Assembly (NCBI GenBank): GCA_021108275.1
Contig: JAIORD010000024.1
Location: forward strand, 1-61,171
DNA: 61,171 nt
From: Methanococcoides sp.
Lineage (GTDB): Archaea > Halobacteriota > Methanosarcinia > Methanosarcinales > Methanosarcinaceae
Reading direction: 5' to 3'
Within the stretch, counting starts at the first letter, position 1, and the number at the start of each line of letters is the position of its first letter. Shown one piece after another: positions 16,802 through 26,094 of this stretch. The position numbers and the translations under genes are program-made. Below the pieces are notes generated by a model. It was not told the origin of the DNA. It worked only from the letters and a program-made list of their open reading frames with translations, and ran no database searches.

Positions 16802-18163
16802 TTATTTACCTCCGCTACAGCCGCAGCCTAATTTCAGATTCGCAGGAGATTCCTTTGAAGAAAGGTCTTCATATGCATTCTCAATAGAATTCTTTGCATA
16901 TCTGATAAGCTGTAACAAGTGTATCTTGGAAGGACAAACAGCTGAGCATCTGCCACATTCCACACAATTCAAGATATTCATCTGGCGACACTCATCGAAA
17001 CGACCCTGGTCTGCAAAAGCAGTTATCCTGCTTGGAATAAGGTTCACAGGACAAACATCCACACATCTTGCACAGTGAGTACAATCAATTGACACGTCCC
17101 TTATGACCTCATCTGCGGACAAAACCGTAATAGAAGTTGTCATCTTGGTAACCGGGACATCATCGGTGTACTGTGCCACACCTGTGACAGCACCATTTGC
17201 AATGAGTTTGCCCGTATCACCCATGTAACCACCACATGCATCGATAACATCCTTGAAAGGAGTACCGATCTTAACCAGGATCTTCTTTGGGCTATTGACC
17301 TTGCCGGAAACAGAAACTACTGTTTCTATGTACGGTCTGCCTTCGTGCACTGCATCATACAATGCCTTTGCAGACTTCACACCACAGATAGCAACACCCA
17401 CATCAGTAGGATCACAACAGAAAGAAACTCTCCTTCCGGTCAGATTATAGGTCAAAAGGTCAAGGATCTTCTGACCATAAATGCGTTCCTGGGAAACCAC
17501 TATGATATCTGAGCCCATGTTCTTGAAGTAATAGCTGAGTTTTCGCTTACCCATCAAAGGAGCAACTGTCAACAGCTTACCATCGACTCTCAGGTGGTCA
17601 AAAGCATTAATTGACTCAAGGTCATCATTCCTTAGCACGACCGCACCTTTTGAAGCTCCTGCGGCCTTCATCAGCAACTTCAAAGCATCGATCATCTGGG
17701 AGGCATACTGTGCAGATGTATCATAGTGCCCGCCGATCCATTCCGAAGAAGTTGCGTTTATCAGAACTGTATCGATCTGCTTCCCTTCCGGTCTCAGGAC
17801 CTTATGCGTAGGAGTGCCATAGTGTTCTACGATACCAGCATCCTTTATCACATCCACGAGCTTAGATGCAGAAACATCCTTTACCGGTGTAAGATCAACA
17901 CATTCGACAGCTTCAGCCGGCTGTATAATAATACTGTTCACTTTAGATCCATTCGGATTAGCGGTCTCTTCGATAGAGATAACCTCTCCGCAAACACTTG
18001 AATGGACGGAAGCCGAATCATAACATTCGCACTCCCCGATCTTCTGTCCCATTGCCACCATATCCCCTTTGCTCACAAGAGGTGTACAAAGACACCCATC
18101 GTGCTGTTTCAAGGGAATTATGATCTTTTCAGGGATCTTTTCCATAACATATACATTCGTCAC
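16802..18163 (-). CDS. rnfC: Rnf complex subunit RnfC
   Basis: Peripheral subunit of about 453 residues carrying two 4Fe-4S clusters, CTHCARCVDVCP and CVECGRCSAVCP, near the C terminus. The C-terminal end contains a short glycine/cysteine tail (LGCGCSGGK). I choose GTG at 18163 because AAGGAG lies nine bases before it; the upstream in-frame ATG at 18199 would overlap mmcA by 23 bases. Unlike bacterial RnfC it lacks an obvious full NADH-binding Gly-rich region, in line with use of the cytochrome MmcA and methanophenazine in Methanosarcina. It is 13 bases after the mmcA stop. Confidence 0.93.
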   Translation of the reverse strand: MTNVYVMEKIPEKIIIPLKQHDGCLCTPLVSKGDMVAMGQKIGECECYDSASVHSSVCGEVISIEETANPNGSKVNSIIIQPAEAVECVDLTPVKDVSASKLVDVIKDAGIVEHYGTPTHKVLRPEGKQIDTVLINATSSEWIGGHYDTSAQYASQMIDALKLLMKAAGASKGAVVLRNDDLESINAFDHLRVDGKLLTVAPLMGKRKLSYYFKNMGSDIIVVSQERIYGQKILDLLTYNLTGRRVSFCCDPTDVGVAICGVKSAKALYDAVHEGRPYIETVVSVSGKVNSPKKILVKIGTPFKDVIDACGGYMGDTGKLIANGAVTGVAQYTDDVPVTKMTTSITVLSADEVIRDVSIDCTHCARCVDVCPVNLIPSRITAFADQGRFDECRQMNILNCVECGRCSAVCPSKIHLLQLIRYAKNSIENAYEDLSSKESPANLKLGCGCSGGK

Positions 18164-18176
18164 GACAATCAACTCC

Positions 18177-19649
18177 TTAGAATGCAGGCTCCCTTTCAAC
18201 CTCAGGAGGCTTTGCTCCAGGAATGGTCACGCCAATATCCTTTAATGTGAAATCAGTTGGAGGGTCGGTCTCTGCAGGATCCGAAATGAAGCCAATGGAC
18301 TCCCAATCGATAGCATCTGCAGTTGAACCATGACAATCCGCACAAGCAAGAGGATCTGCCAGACCCACTTCCGAACTTGCAATATTATGGCTCAGCTTGT
18401 AGTAAAGCTCAACTGTCCTAAGAACCGCATTCGGATAATCTGCATTATCATCGATGTCACCATCAAAGCTTCTCATCTCATCAGCGGTTACAACACCATC
18501 ATCATTGGAATCTGCAGCCTTAACATCGGACACAGGTATCGCATCACCGAGCTCCATACTGGTATTTGGTGAACTGACGATCTCACTGTTAATGCCGGCA
18601 TCCCACCAGATACCCGTCACAACATTGAACGGTTCAAGAAGAACACCATCTTCGCCCCTACCATCAGTGGCGGGCAACTCATGTCCTTCAATTCCATTGG
18701 ACCATGCAAGAACCGGTTCGAAGCTATCATCCTTATAGGAATCTACCCTTTCCCCATTCGACCAGTCAAATGAAGCAAGTGGGGTCACACCACCAAGATC
18801 TCCGCCTGGAAGGGCTGGAATATGACAGGACTCGCACGCCACGGTCTCGTGTGCATCGACTATAGGCCCATGTGAAATGCCTTCATGGCAACCAGGATCA
18901 TCACAGCTCTTCGTTTCTGCCTCGACCTCATGAATATTTTCAAGGTCCTGCTTAACGAACATACTGGACTGGGATATCTCATGACATTCCACGCAATTGA
19001 CATCTGCATGTGCATCGAACTTATGGTAATCCTCTGATGCCCATGTAACAGCAGTGGTCTCCACATTTGTAACATGACAATTATCAGAACAGGATTCCTT
19101 GACAGGTGCACCATTAACAGAGTCGTGGAATAATAACAACAATGGCAGTGGGGTCACAGTATTTCCCACGTAAGTGATCTTACGAATAGTATCTTGTTGC
19201 ACCTTAACATTTGCAGATTCCATTGCTGCAGCATTCGCATTTTCAAAATCGCCTGCAGCAAACAACTCAGCACGAGAATCAAAATCATATTCGCCATACT
19301 GCTCATGACAGATCATACAATCTGCATCCACACCATACGCTTCAAGCTCTCCGCCACCTGGATGATAAGCACCAAAGTTCTTCACCCATTCATCTTCACC
19401 TTCGACCTCGATATCAAAATTGGTCAGTGGTTCCCATTCCCCAATATCCCTCTGGATATGGGTATTGGTAGCCACATGGTCAGGTGCTGTAAAGTGACAA
19501 CCACCACAGCTTGAATCGGACCATTCTCCCTCGGTCATATAGTGAGTAGCAATAGCTTCATTCCCACTATACCCCATACCGGCAAAAACGCCTGCAAAAG
19601 CAAAGATGAAAATAGCAGCTCCTAATAGAATTATCTCTAACCTTGCCAT
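18177..19649 (-). CDS. mmcA: Multiheme cytochrome c MmcA (seven heme motifs)
   Basis: Exported heptaheme cytochrome of 490 residues, first gene of the rnf cluster proper. The N terminus MARLEIILLGAAIFIFAFAG is a signal peptide or anchor. Five standard CxxCH sites (CGGCH, CMICH, CVECH, CESCH, CADCH) and two variants (CSDNCH with three spacers, CDDPGCH with four) give seven heme sites, the count known for MmcA of Methanosarcina acetivorans. There it links Rnf to methanophenazine and extracellular acceptors. GAGGGG precedes ATG. An acidic segment DSNDDGVVTADEMRSFDGD resembles an EF-hand-like calcium loop. Confidence 0.94.
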   Translation of the reverse strand: MARLEIILLGAAIFIFAFAGVFAGMGYSGNEAIATHYMTEGEWSDSSCGGCHFTAPDHVATNTHIQRDIGEWEPLTNFDIEVEGEDEWVKNFGAYHPGGGELEAYGVDADCMICHEQYGEYDFDSRAELFAAGDFENANAAAMESANVKVQQDTIRKITYVGNTVTPLPLLLLFHDSVNGAPVKESCSDNCHVTNVETTAVTWASEDYHKFDAHADVNCVECHEISQSSMFVKQDLENIHEVEAETKSCDDPGCHEGISHGPIVDAHETVACESCHIPALPGGDLGGVTPLASFDWSNGERVDSYKDDSFEPVLAWSNGIEGHELPATDGRGEDGVLLEPFNVVTGIWWDAGINSEIVSSPNTSMELGDAIPVSDVKAADSNDDGVVTADEMRSFDGDIDDNADYPNAVLRTVELYYKLSHNIASSEVGLADPLACADCHGSTADAIDWESIGFISDPAETDPPTDFTLKDIGVTIPGAKPPEVEREPAF

Positions 19650-19658
19650 AAAAACCCC

Positions 19659-20063
19659 TCATTTATCCTGCGCCACATCCTCCAACTCTTTGAGCACGAC
19701 CTCGATGATGGTCGATAAGTGCTGTTTCTCCAGGACGTTCATGTCATCGGAAACATACTTGTGCAACTCAAAGGTTTTGGGAATCTCACGTACATTAAAA
19801 TCGAAAATTTTGTCTAAAAGTCCTTTCTTTGGAGTTATACCCAAAAAGTTAACATCCAGGCGATTTCCAACCTTATGTGCCTTCACTTCGATCTTGTCCA
19901 ATAAAGAACCGGACTTGACATAGATCATCTTATGATCAGCACCAAAGTTCTTCTCAATCCCTTTCCAGCCATACTCTTCAATGATCTGATGGATAGCAAC
20001 TGCAAGGTATTTGTCCTTCCCAACAATACCTCCCGAAGCCATTCCTGCATTAGAATCACTCAT
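19659..20063 (-). CDS. Unknown 134-residue protein, first gene of the mmcA-rnf cluster
   Basis: Soluble protein starting MSDSNAGMASGGIVGKDKYL. I do not recognise a family. The sequence alternates strands and helices (KMIYVKSGSLLDKIEVKAHKVGNRLDVNFLG) with a C-terminal helical part (LSTIIEVVLKELEDVAQ). The ATG at 20063 is preceded by GGAAGTG. It ends nine bases before mmcA, so it is probably cotranscribed with mmcA-rnf. It could be an accessory or regulatory protein of the Rnf-cytochrome system; this is inference from position only. Confidence 0.6.
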   Translation of the reverse strand: MSDSNAGMASGGIVGKDKYLAVAIHQIIEEYGWKGIEKNFGADHKMIYVKSGSLLDKIEVKAHKVGNRLDVNFLGITPKKGLLDKIFDFNVREIPKTFELHKYVSDDMNVLEKQHLSTIIEVVLKELEDVAQDK

Positions 20064-20188
20064 ACTGACACTTCCTAAATGAATAATAATTAACATCTAA
20101 CGGATTAATATAATTGCCAGAATCATTGATTACCAATATTTATATGTTTCGAAATAAGCTTAATATCAAGCACATCTATCCCTACGCC

Positions 20189-21217
20189 ATGGACATGAGA
20201 GCGGTTTTATTGTTTGTATTAATCGTTATAGTTTCAATATCATTTACACAGTTATATGACTATCAAGAGAGTGATTTGTTACAAAATAACCCTATTTTCC
20301 ATACCGACAGTCACAGTATAATGGATACCACGGTTACGGCTGCAATATATGATTCTGACACAGACCATGCGGTACAAACTGTGGACAAAGCTTTTGGAAG
20401 AGTTGCCCGAACAGACGAAATAATGAGCAGCTATAAGAATGACAGCCAGCTCAATATGCTAAATGAGAACAACAGACTCGAAAACGCTTCAGATGAACTA
20501 TTTTTCGTTATTGTCAGGTCCACATATTACTCCAGCATAAGCAACGGTGCATTTGACATAACAATAAAACCAATACTCGACCTGTGGTCAGGTAAATTCA
20601 GTCCGGGTGGAACATACCAGCCCCCAAGCCAGGAAGAGATAGACACCACCCTGGAACTTGTTGACTACAGAAAGATAGTCATTGAAGGAAATACCATCTC
20701 CACGGAACCTGGAATGAAGATCGTTCTTGGAGGTATAGCAAAAGGATATGCTGTTGACCAGGCAATAGAGTCCCTTATCGATGACGGAATAGAAAGCTGC
20801 TTTGTGGATGCCGGCGGAGACGGTCGTTACATCGGCACAAAACCAGATGGAAGCAAATGGACCGTAGGGTTACAGAACCCTGAAAAACAAAGCGATTTCA
20901 TAGCGGTCATGCAACTGGAGAACATGGCTGTTGCCACAAGTGGGAACTATGAACGATATTTCAGTGATGCTGCAAAGGTATCCCACATATCCGACCCAAG
21001 AACAGGATATTCATCCCAGGAACTCATAAGTGCAACAGTTATCGCAGAGACCACAATGGATGCAGATGCACTCGCAACCACAGTGTTCGTACTCGGTGAA
21101 AAGGAAGGATTGGAGCTTATTGAAAGCCTTGAAGGTATCGAATGCCTGATCATCACATCCGATAAAAGGATACTTCGGTCCAGTGGATTCACAACATACG
21201 AAAATACAGAGAACTAA
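20189..21217 (+). CDS. apbE: FAD:protein FMN transferase (ApbE family)
   Basis: Attaches FMN covalently to threonine in flavinylated proteins such as RnfD and RnfG. About 342 residues from ATG 20189, with an N-terminal hydrophobic signal/anchor (AVLLFVLIVIVSISF). Family landmarks are MDTTVTAAIYD, the turn RTDEIMSSY, LGGIAKGYAVDQA, FVDAGGDGRYIG, and HISDPRTGYSSQ near the end, with the metal-binding aspartates. It is divergent from the mmcA-rnf cluster, and a TATA-like TATTTATATG lies near 20140. The exact start is uncertain since no clear ribosome binding site precedes it. Confidence 0.92.
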   Translation: MDMRAVLLFVLIVIVSISFTQLYDYQESDLLQNNPIFHTDSHSIMDTTVTAAIYDSDTDHAVQTVDKAFGRVARTDEIMSSYKNDSQLNMLNENNRLENASDELFFVIVRSTYYSSISNGAFDITIKPILDLWSGKFSPGGTYQPPSQEEIDTTLELVDYRKIVIEGNTISTEPGMKIVLGGIAKGYAVDQAIESLIDDGIESCFVDAGGDGRYIGTKPDGSKWTVGLQNPEKQSDFIAVMQLENMAVATSGNYERYFSDAAKVSHISDPRTGYSSQELISATVIAETTMDADALATTVFVLGEKEGLELIESLEGIECLIITSDKRILRSSGFTTYENTEN

Positions 21218-21265
21218 CATGGAAAGGGCATGAGATACCACGCCCCACTTCTTTTTGCATATAGT

Positions 21266-21817
21266 TTATTTTCGTCCTAACAAGACCTCATGCATTGTCT
21301 CATAAACAGGACCATAAGGAGTAAGAGTACTTTTCATCAAAAGGACCTTATCAACCCTTATTTCCCCAAGGTCCACCTCTTTGAGGTTATCAAGTATAGC
21401 TAAGAAACCTTCCATCTGTTCTTTAGGCATGAACTTGATACGTCCCAGAGTTGCATGTGCGGTAAATTCCCTTTTATCTTTCTCGAGATCGAGCCCTGAA
21501 AGACTTTTTTCCACATCATCATAGAGTTGCTTGAAATTTCCTTCAGCCCCAAGCCAGACAACCCGAGGAGAGCGTAAGTTGGGGAAAACACCAACACCTT
21601 TGATATTCGCATTAAATGGCATGCATTCAATACCATCCAATGAAGATGCAATATCCGACACCATATCATCTGAAACCTCACCGAGAAACTTCAATGTAAT
21701 ATGTATAAGTTCAGGAGAAACAAGCTTTAGGTTAAAACCCTCAAATGAAGAAAGGACATCAATAAGTTCCCCACGTACAGAAGACGGAAGGTCCACCGCA
21801 ATAAATAATCTTGACAT
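21266..21817 (-). CDS. thpR: RNA 2',3'-cyclic phosphodiesterase ThpR (2H family)
   Basis: A 183-residue member of the 2H phosphoesterase family. The two catalytic H-x-T-x motifs are HITL (about residue 45) and HATL (about residue 125). The opening MSRLFIAVDLP is typical of archaeal LigT/ThpR, which open 2',3'-cyclic phosphates on RNA ends. The ATG at 21817 matches the family start; an upstream ATG would add 14 unrelated residues. It stands alone, convergent with apbE. Confidence 0.88.
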   Translation of the reverse strand: MSRLFIAVDLPSSVRGELIDVLSSFEGFNLKLVSPELIHITLKFLGEVSDDMVSDIASSLDGIECMPFNANIKGVGVFPNLRSPRVVWLGAEGNFKQLYDDVEKSLSGLDLEKDKREFTAHATLGRIKFMPKEQMEGFLAILDNLKEVDLGEIRVDKVLLMKSTLTPYGPVYETMHEVLLGRK

Positions 21818-21955
21818 AATAAGAATAAAACATGTATGCCTGTTAAGCATTACTGTCAAATTAATTTAAGCAATTGTTTTGACTATAATATATATATATA
21901 TCAGGAATGTACATAATAAATAACAAGCAATGATTTCGTAATTTAGAGGAATGAT

Positions 21956-22837
21956 ATGGGTACTATGGACACAACAGGAATTCTAGCAAAACATGCGATC
22001 AAGATCGCAGAAGAGCTCTGCTCACCTGCTATAATAGTGTCCGGAGATTTTGACCTTGAGGGTATTGAGACCAATATACCCATATATTATGTACCACGCC
22101 GCCAAAAGAGCATCATCGACAACCTCATATCTGACAGCCAGGAAGACGAAAAAAGACTGAAGAACATTCTTGAACCAATGGCAAGAGAGGCCAGCAGCAA
22201 TACCCAACACATCGAACAGGCTGCTGCGATCGAACATATTATAGGTGAGCTTCGAACAGGAACTATCGTAGGCATCATACAGACCAGAGAGTCCGGTGCA
22301 ATTGTGACCCATGAAGTATCACATAGCCCGCTCATTAGAACCCTCCAGGAATGTGAAGAAAGGGTCGATCCCGAGGTCATGCGTGCAGCTTTGGCAATTG
22401 CATTTGACATTGCAGCCTCTGGAAGAGAGGGCCATAAGATAGGAACGGCATTCATTTTGGGAGATATCGAAGAAGTATTGCAGCGTTCCCACCAGATGAT
22501 ACTCAACCCTTACGCAGGACACAAGGACGAACATCGCAACCTGCTGGATAAGAAGAACTGGGAATCAGTAAAGGAGTTCGCACTTCTAGATGGTGTGTTC
22601 GTGATTTCAAAAGAAGGTATTGTTCAGGCTGCTGGCAGATACCTCGATGTCGATGCGAAGGAAATAGACATAGAACAAGGATTAGGAGGACGACATGTCT
22701 CAGCTGCAGCCATTACAAGAGACACCTTCGCCATAGCAGTAACGATATCAGAATCCGGCGGAACCGTACGCATATATATGGACGGAAAGGAACTGCTATG
22801 CCTTGATTATATGGAAAGACCATCCTTACAAAAATAA
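21956..22837 (+). CDS. dacZ: Diadenylate cyclase DacZ (c-di-AMP synthase)
   Basis: A 293-residue archaeal DAC protein. The C-terminal cyclase domain has DGVFVISKEGIVQAAGRYL (equivalent of the DGA motif region) and GLGGRHVSAAAITRDTFAIAV (equivalent of the RHR motif), both expected at the active site. The N-terminal half (residues 1-100) is a separate domain found in archaeal DacZ. It makes cyclic di-AMP, which in archaea is linked to osmotic and ion control. TATATATA sits about 70 bases upstream, and AGAGGAATGAT precedes ATG. Confidence 0.85.
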   Translation: MGTMDTTGILAKHAIKIAEELCSPAIIVSGDFDLEGIETNIPIYYVPRRQKSIIDNLISDSQEDEKRLKNILEPMAREASSNTQHIEQAAAIEHIIGELRTGTIVGIIQTRESGAIVTHEVSHSPLIRTLQECEERVDPEVMRAALAIAFDIAASGREGHKIGTAFILGDIEEVLQRSHQMILNPYAGHKDEHRNLLDKKNWESVKEFALLDGVFVISKEGIVQAAGRYLDVDAKEIDIEQGLGGRHVSAAAITRDTFAIAVTISESGGTVRIYMDGKELLCLDYMERPSLQK

Positions 22838-22859
22838 ATGTGCAATGCTTGCGAAACCC

Positions 22860-23903
22860 TCATATCTTAAATCGCAAGATCGCTGCAATTCCACCAAGTG
22901 AATGTAATCTTTGACCGGGTTCGAATTCTGTGCTGAAAACGACCATTTTCCCCTGTGAACGTTCAACGTTCTGTATAAGACCGTCAATGTTGCCGGATTC
23001 CCTCTCAAGACGAAGCATCTCATCCGCAACCAGAAGGGTTTCCACAGCACCGAAATCGATTGCCTGCTTCACTTCATCCATACCATAGGCAACCTTGCCA
23101 TCAATTGCTATCTCTTTTAAGAGGCTGTCCATGAGAGAGGATTCCCTTGCGATCCTTGACTCTTCCATGATACGGTCGACAGCACCCCTTCGAAGAACTT
23201 CCTGGAAGCCGGACATGCCTATGGAAGATGTATCCTCAACAAGGATACCTGTTACAAGATCCGAGTTCTTAGACGATGCATACTTCATGAAATCATCTTT
23301 AGTAAAACCAGGACCTGAAACTACCACCGACTCAGTTCCACTCATTGCATGGGTCAACTGGTCGAGAATGGTACTGAAGAACACTTCTCGAAGCGTGCCT
23401 TCCCCTTTACCGGAAGACTGAGTAATATGAGAGTAGATCTCAATTCCATAATGACGGACAAAACCAATATCCGCATCCCCTTCCTCAATTGCCACGAGAA
23501 TTACCTTGGGTCTTTTGGAAGCTGCTTCCGCTTCATTAACACGTTCTAACTGGTCCTTTTTCCAGTATTTTGTGATGGAAAGGTTCGTACCATCTTCAAT
23601 GTTCAACGTATGATAAAAACCCGCATCCATTCCATGTTCAATAAGACCATGGACCCGTAGACGGTTAGAGAATTTATGGAACTCAACATCCTCGACCCTC
23701 ACGCCGAGGCGTACGGTCTTCTTCTCGGCCTTTTCGGGTCTGAGCTTATCGGCCGCAGAATCCGCTTTCCTTTTAGTGAGAGAAAAGACCAGGTCACCCT
23801 TCTCGATGATATATTTCAGGTGCCACAGATCATCAAGCGTTTCCGGGGTCAGGGAGATCTCCCCTTCCCTGTTGTGTTTCAGGTCTCTTTTTGTTACCCT
23901 CAT
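22860..23903 (-). CDS. pelA: Pelota, mRNA surveillance and ribosome rescue factor
   Basis: A 347-residue eRF1-like factor that recognises stalled ribosomes and acts with the splitting factor ABCE1. The start MRVTKRDLKHNREGEISLTP matches archaeal Pelota; the first domain is Sm-like, the middle domain contains VVSGPGFTKDDF, and there is no GGQ motif, as expected for Pelota rather than aRF1. It follows rqcH by 49 bases on the same strand, so two ribosome-rescue factors are adjacent. Confidence 0.94.
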   Translation of the reverse strand: MRVTKRDLKHNREGEISLTPETLDDLWHLKYIIEKGDLVFSLTKRKADSAADKLRPEKAEKKTVRLGVRVEDVEFHKFSNRLRVHGLIEHGMDAGFYHTLNIEDGTNLSITKYWKKDQLERVNEAEAASKRPKVILVAIEEGDADIGFVRHYGIEIYSHITQSSGKGEGTLREVFFSTILDQLTHAMSGTESVVVSGPGFTKDDFMKYASSKNSDLVTGILVEDTSSIGMSGFQEVLRRGAVDRIMEESRIARESSLMDSLLKEIAIDGKVAYGMDEVKQAIDFGAVETLLVADEMLRLERESGNIDGLIQNVERSQGKMVVFSTEFEPGQRLHSLGGIAAILRFKI

Positions 23904-23952
23904 GATAATACCCAATATTGTATCCAGACCATATATCCATAACGGAAAACCG

Positions 23953-25944
23953 TTATTTCCTGATATCCGATTCACCCGGAGGAAGCATTCTTGCAATCCT
24001 ATCAGGTGATGCGACCTGTTTGACAAAAGAAGGGTCTTTCAGCTCATCGACATACATACGATATAACTTCTTGGAGATATCGTTCTGATTGAACTTGCCG
24101 GGCATGACCTCTATCACATACTTCCCATTGCTCTGTACCGCAGACAAAGGTCCGCCGATAACACGCGTCTCTGCACCCAGGTCAAGACCTATGGCAACAC
24201 CAACAGGGACATCCTTGTAATAATTACGTTCACCCCTAATGACGAAAGAACCTTTTTTAAGATACTCACCGGATTCAGGTGTCTTTGATACCTGTTCAGG
24301 CTTTATCCAGTAACAATCCCCACTGAACTGCCCGGATTTCCAGACACTTGAATAAGATACGACAAACCTTGCCGCTTCTTCGAGGGTAGTTTCAGGAATA
24401 TCCTTTCCTTCGGTCTTAATTACAGTTATCGGAGCTCCGGGAACCTGAGTATGGAAAACGATGTCACGTTTTTCCATATACTTCTTCACGATCTCCTCGT
24501 TCGTATCAGAATCCCTCCCACCGATAACAAGGAAACCATCGGATGAGAGGAACCATCGGAACCGGTCATACCAGTGCTTCTTGAAGACGGCCTTTCGCCT
24601 TTTAGAAACTTTCTGTTCCCGCTTTTGCATTGCTCTTTTCGTATCTTCGATAGCTATCAAGGCCCCTTCCCTCTTTTTGCTGATCTTCTTGGCCTTATTA
24701 TAATACATCTGAGCATTTTGAGGAATGGTCTTGCGAACATTGATATTCGCATTTACGACATCAAGATCTACTACCACACTCCCTTCCGCTGGATCGATGC
24801 TTACTATAGCCTTCGCTGCTGGAAGGGTATCTTTTGCTTTCTTAAGAGTGTCCCAGATATCTTTCCAGGAATAGCCCTTAGCCCGGGCAGCTTCGAGAAC
24901 AGAGAGAACCTCTTCTACGGTCTGATAATTTCCATAGATGCTTTCGGCGATTAGCGTGTACTTAGTCACATCCTTTTCAAATTTCAGTATGGCTTCCTGC
25001 TGTTTCCTCAGACGTCTTTCAAATACGTCCTCTTTTTCCTTCTTTTTAGCAACTACCTGCTCTATGACCTCTTCAGATGCCTTTTTACCAAAGAACTCAT
25101 CGAGAGCCTTATTGAAAGAAGGGTAAAATTCCTTTTCAGCATCGGAGTATTGCATAAGCTCCAGAGGAAGTACATCCACTGCCTGTAACTCGTCTTTCAC
25201 TGTCTTCTTTATGATACAGGGCTTTAGTTCATGGTTGACTATCGGAGCAAAAACGTCCGTTACAGCTTTGCTGAGTGCAGCCACATCCTCAGGACTTGCA
25301 TCCTTTGCAGACGTGTTCTTGTCCACACCTGCCCTTAAACAGACCTCTTCTGCAAGGACCCCACCTAGATTATAACTTGTCGCGATCGTTCTGACAACAT
25401 TTGAATCAGAAGAAAGGAAACGCTCGGACATTACATTAGCATCGACATCAAGAGGACTTAGTTGCGCTTCAGGATATTCATATATCTCGCCACTGCGAAC
25501 ACGCCTGCCCTTGAAGGTGACGGGTTTCATAGGCAGGATGATCTTCCTGTCACTGTTCAAAAGGACAATATTACCACGCGAGAACAGTTCGCAGACGAGG
25601 ATGGTCTCGATGCCTCCACGTATCACACCGATCTCGATAATCCTGTCAAAATCATATTGCTTTATAAAAGTGATCCTTCCACCGAGGATATGTTTTCTAA
25701 GCAGCATTGGAAAAGCCTGCGGGGTTTTAGGGCTTTCACGCACATAATTGCTCATGTGTGCCCTTTTGCCTGCCTGTATCACCAGGTTGTCCCGACCTTT
25801 CCCAAATATAAAGAGATTTATCCTGATCTCATCCGGTGCCGGCTGATATATCTTCCCGATCTTGGAATCGATAAGGGAACCTTCCCCCTCGCCAAGTTCA
25901 GATACAAGAGCAGCTACATCTGCACTCGTCATCTCCTGTTTCAT
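23953..25944 (-). CDS. rqcH: RqcH (NFACT family), ribosome-associated quality control protein
   Basis: A 663-residue NFACT protein homologous to eukaryotic NEMF/Rqc2 and bacterial RqcH. The N-terminal FbpA-like domain starts MKQEMTSADVAALVSELGEG; a long coiled coil lies around residues 300-470 (EKEDVFERRLRKQQEAILKFE); the NFACT-R domain follows with WFLSSDGFLVIGGRDSDTNE and HTQVPGAPITVIKT. It binds stalled large ribosomal subunits with peptidyl-tRNA. Adjacent pelA supports the role. ATG at 25944 has GAAGGT ten bases before it. Confidence 0.93.
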   Translation of the reverse strand: MKQEMTSADVAALVSELGEGEGSLIDSKIGKIYQPAPDEIRINLFIFGKGRDNLVIQAGKRAHMSNYVRESPKTPQAFPMLLRKHILGGRITFIKQYDFDRIIEIGVIRGGIETILVCELFSRGNIVLLNSDRKIILPMKPVTFKGRRVRSGEIYEYPEAQLSPLDVDANVMSERFLSSDSNVVRTIATSYNLGGVLAEEVCLRAGVDKNTSAKDASPEDVAALSKAVTDVFAPIVNHELKPCIIKKTVKDELQAVDVLPLELMQYSDAEKEFYPSFNKALDEFFGKKASEEVIEQVVAKKKEKEDVFERRLRKQQEAILKFEKDVTKYTLIAESIYGNYQTVEEVLSVLEAARAKGYSWKDIWDTLKKAKDTLPAAKAIVSIDPAEGSVVVDLDVVNANINVRKTIPQNAQMYYNKAKKISKKREGALIAIEDTKRAMQKREQKVSKRRKAVFKKHWYDRFRWFLSSDGFLVIGGRDSDTNEEIVKKYMEKRDIVFHTQVPGAPITVIKTEGKDIPETTLEEAARFVVSYSSVWKSGQFSGDCYWIKPEQVSKTPESGEYLKKGSFVIRGERNYYKDVPVGVAIGLDLGAETRVIGGPLSAVQSNGKYVIEVMPGKFNQNDISKKLYRMYVDELKDPSFVKQVASPDRIARMLPPGESDIRK

Positions 25945-26094
25945 ACGTGCTTATACCTTCCGACCGGACTTAAGGTTTATCCATCTTAGCTCATCTGAAA
26001 TTATCAGAGATGCTTCGAATTAAGCAATAAAGAAATAGTATTAATGCATCAGTTGGTTGAAACCAACGATCACCGAATTATTGGAAAATGATAC

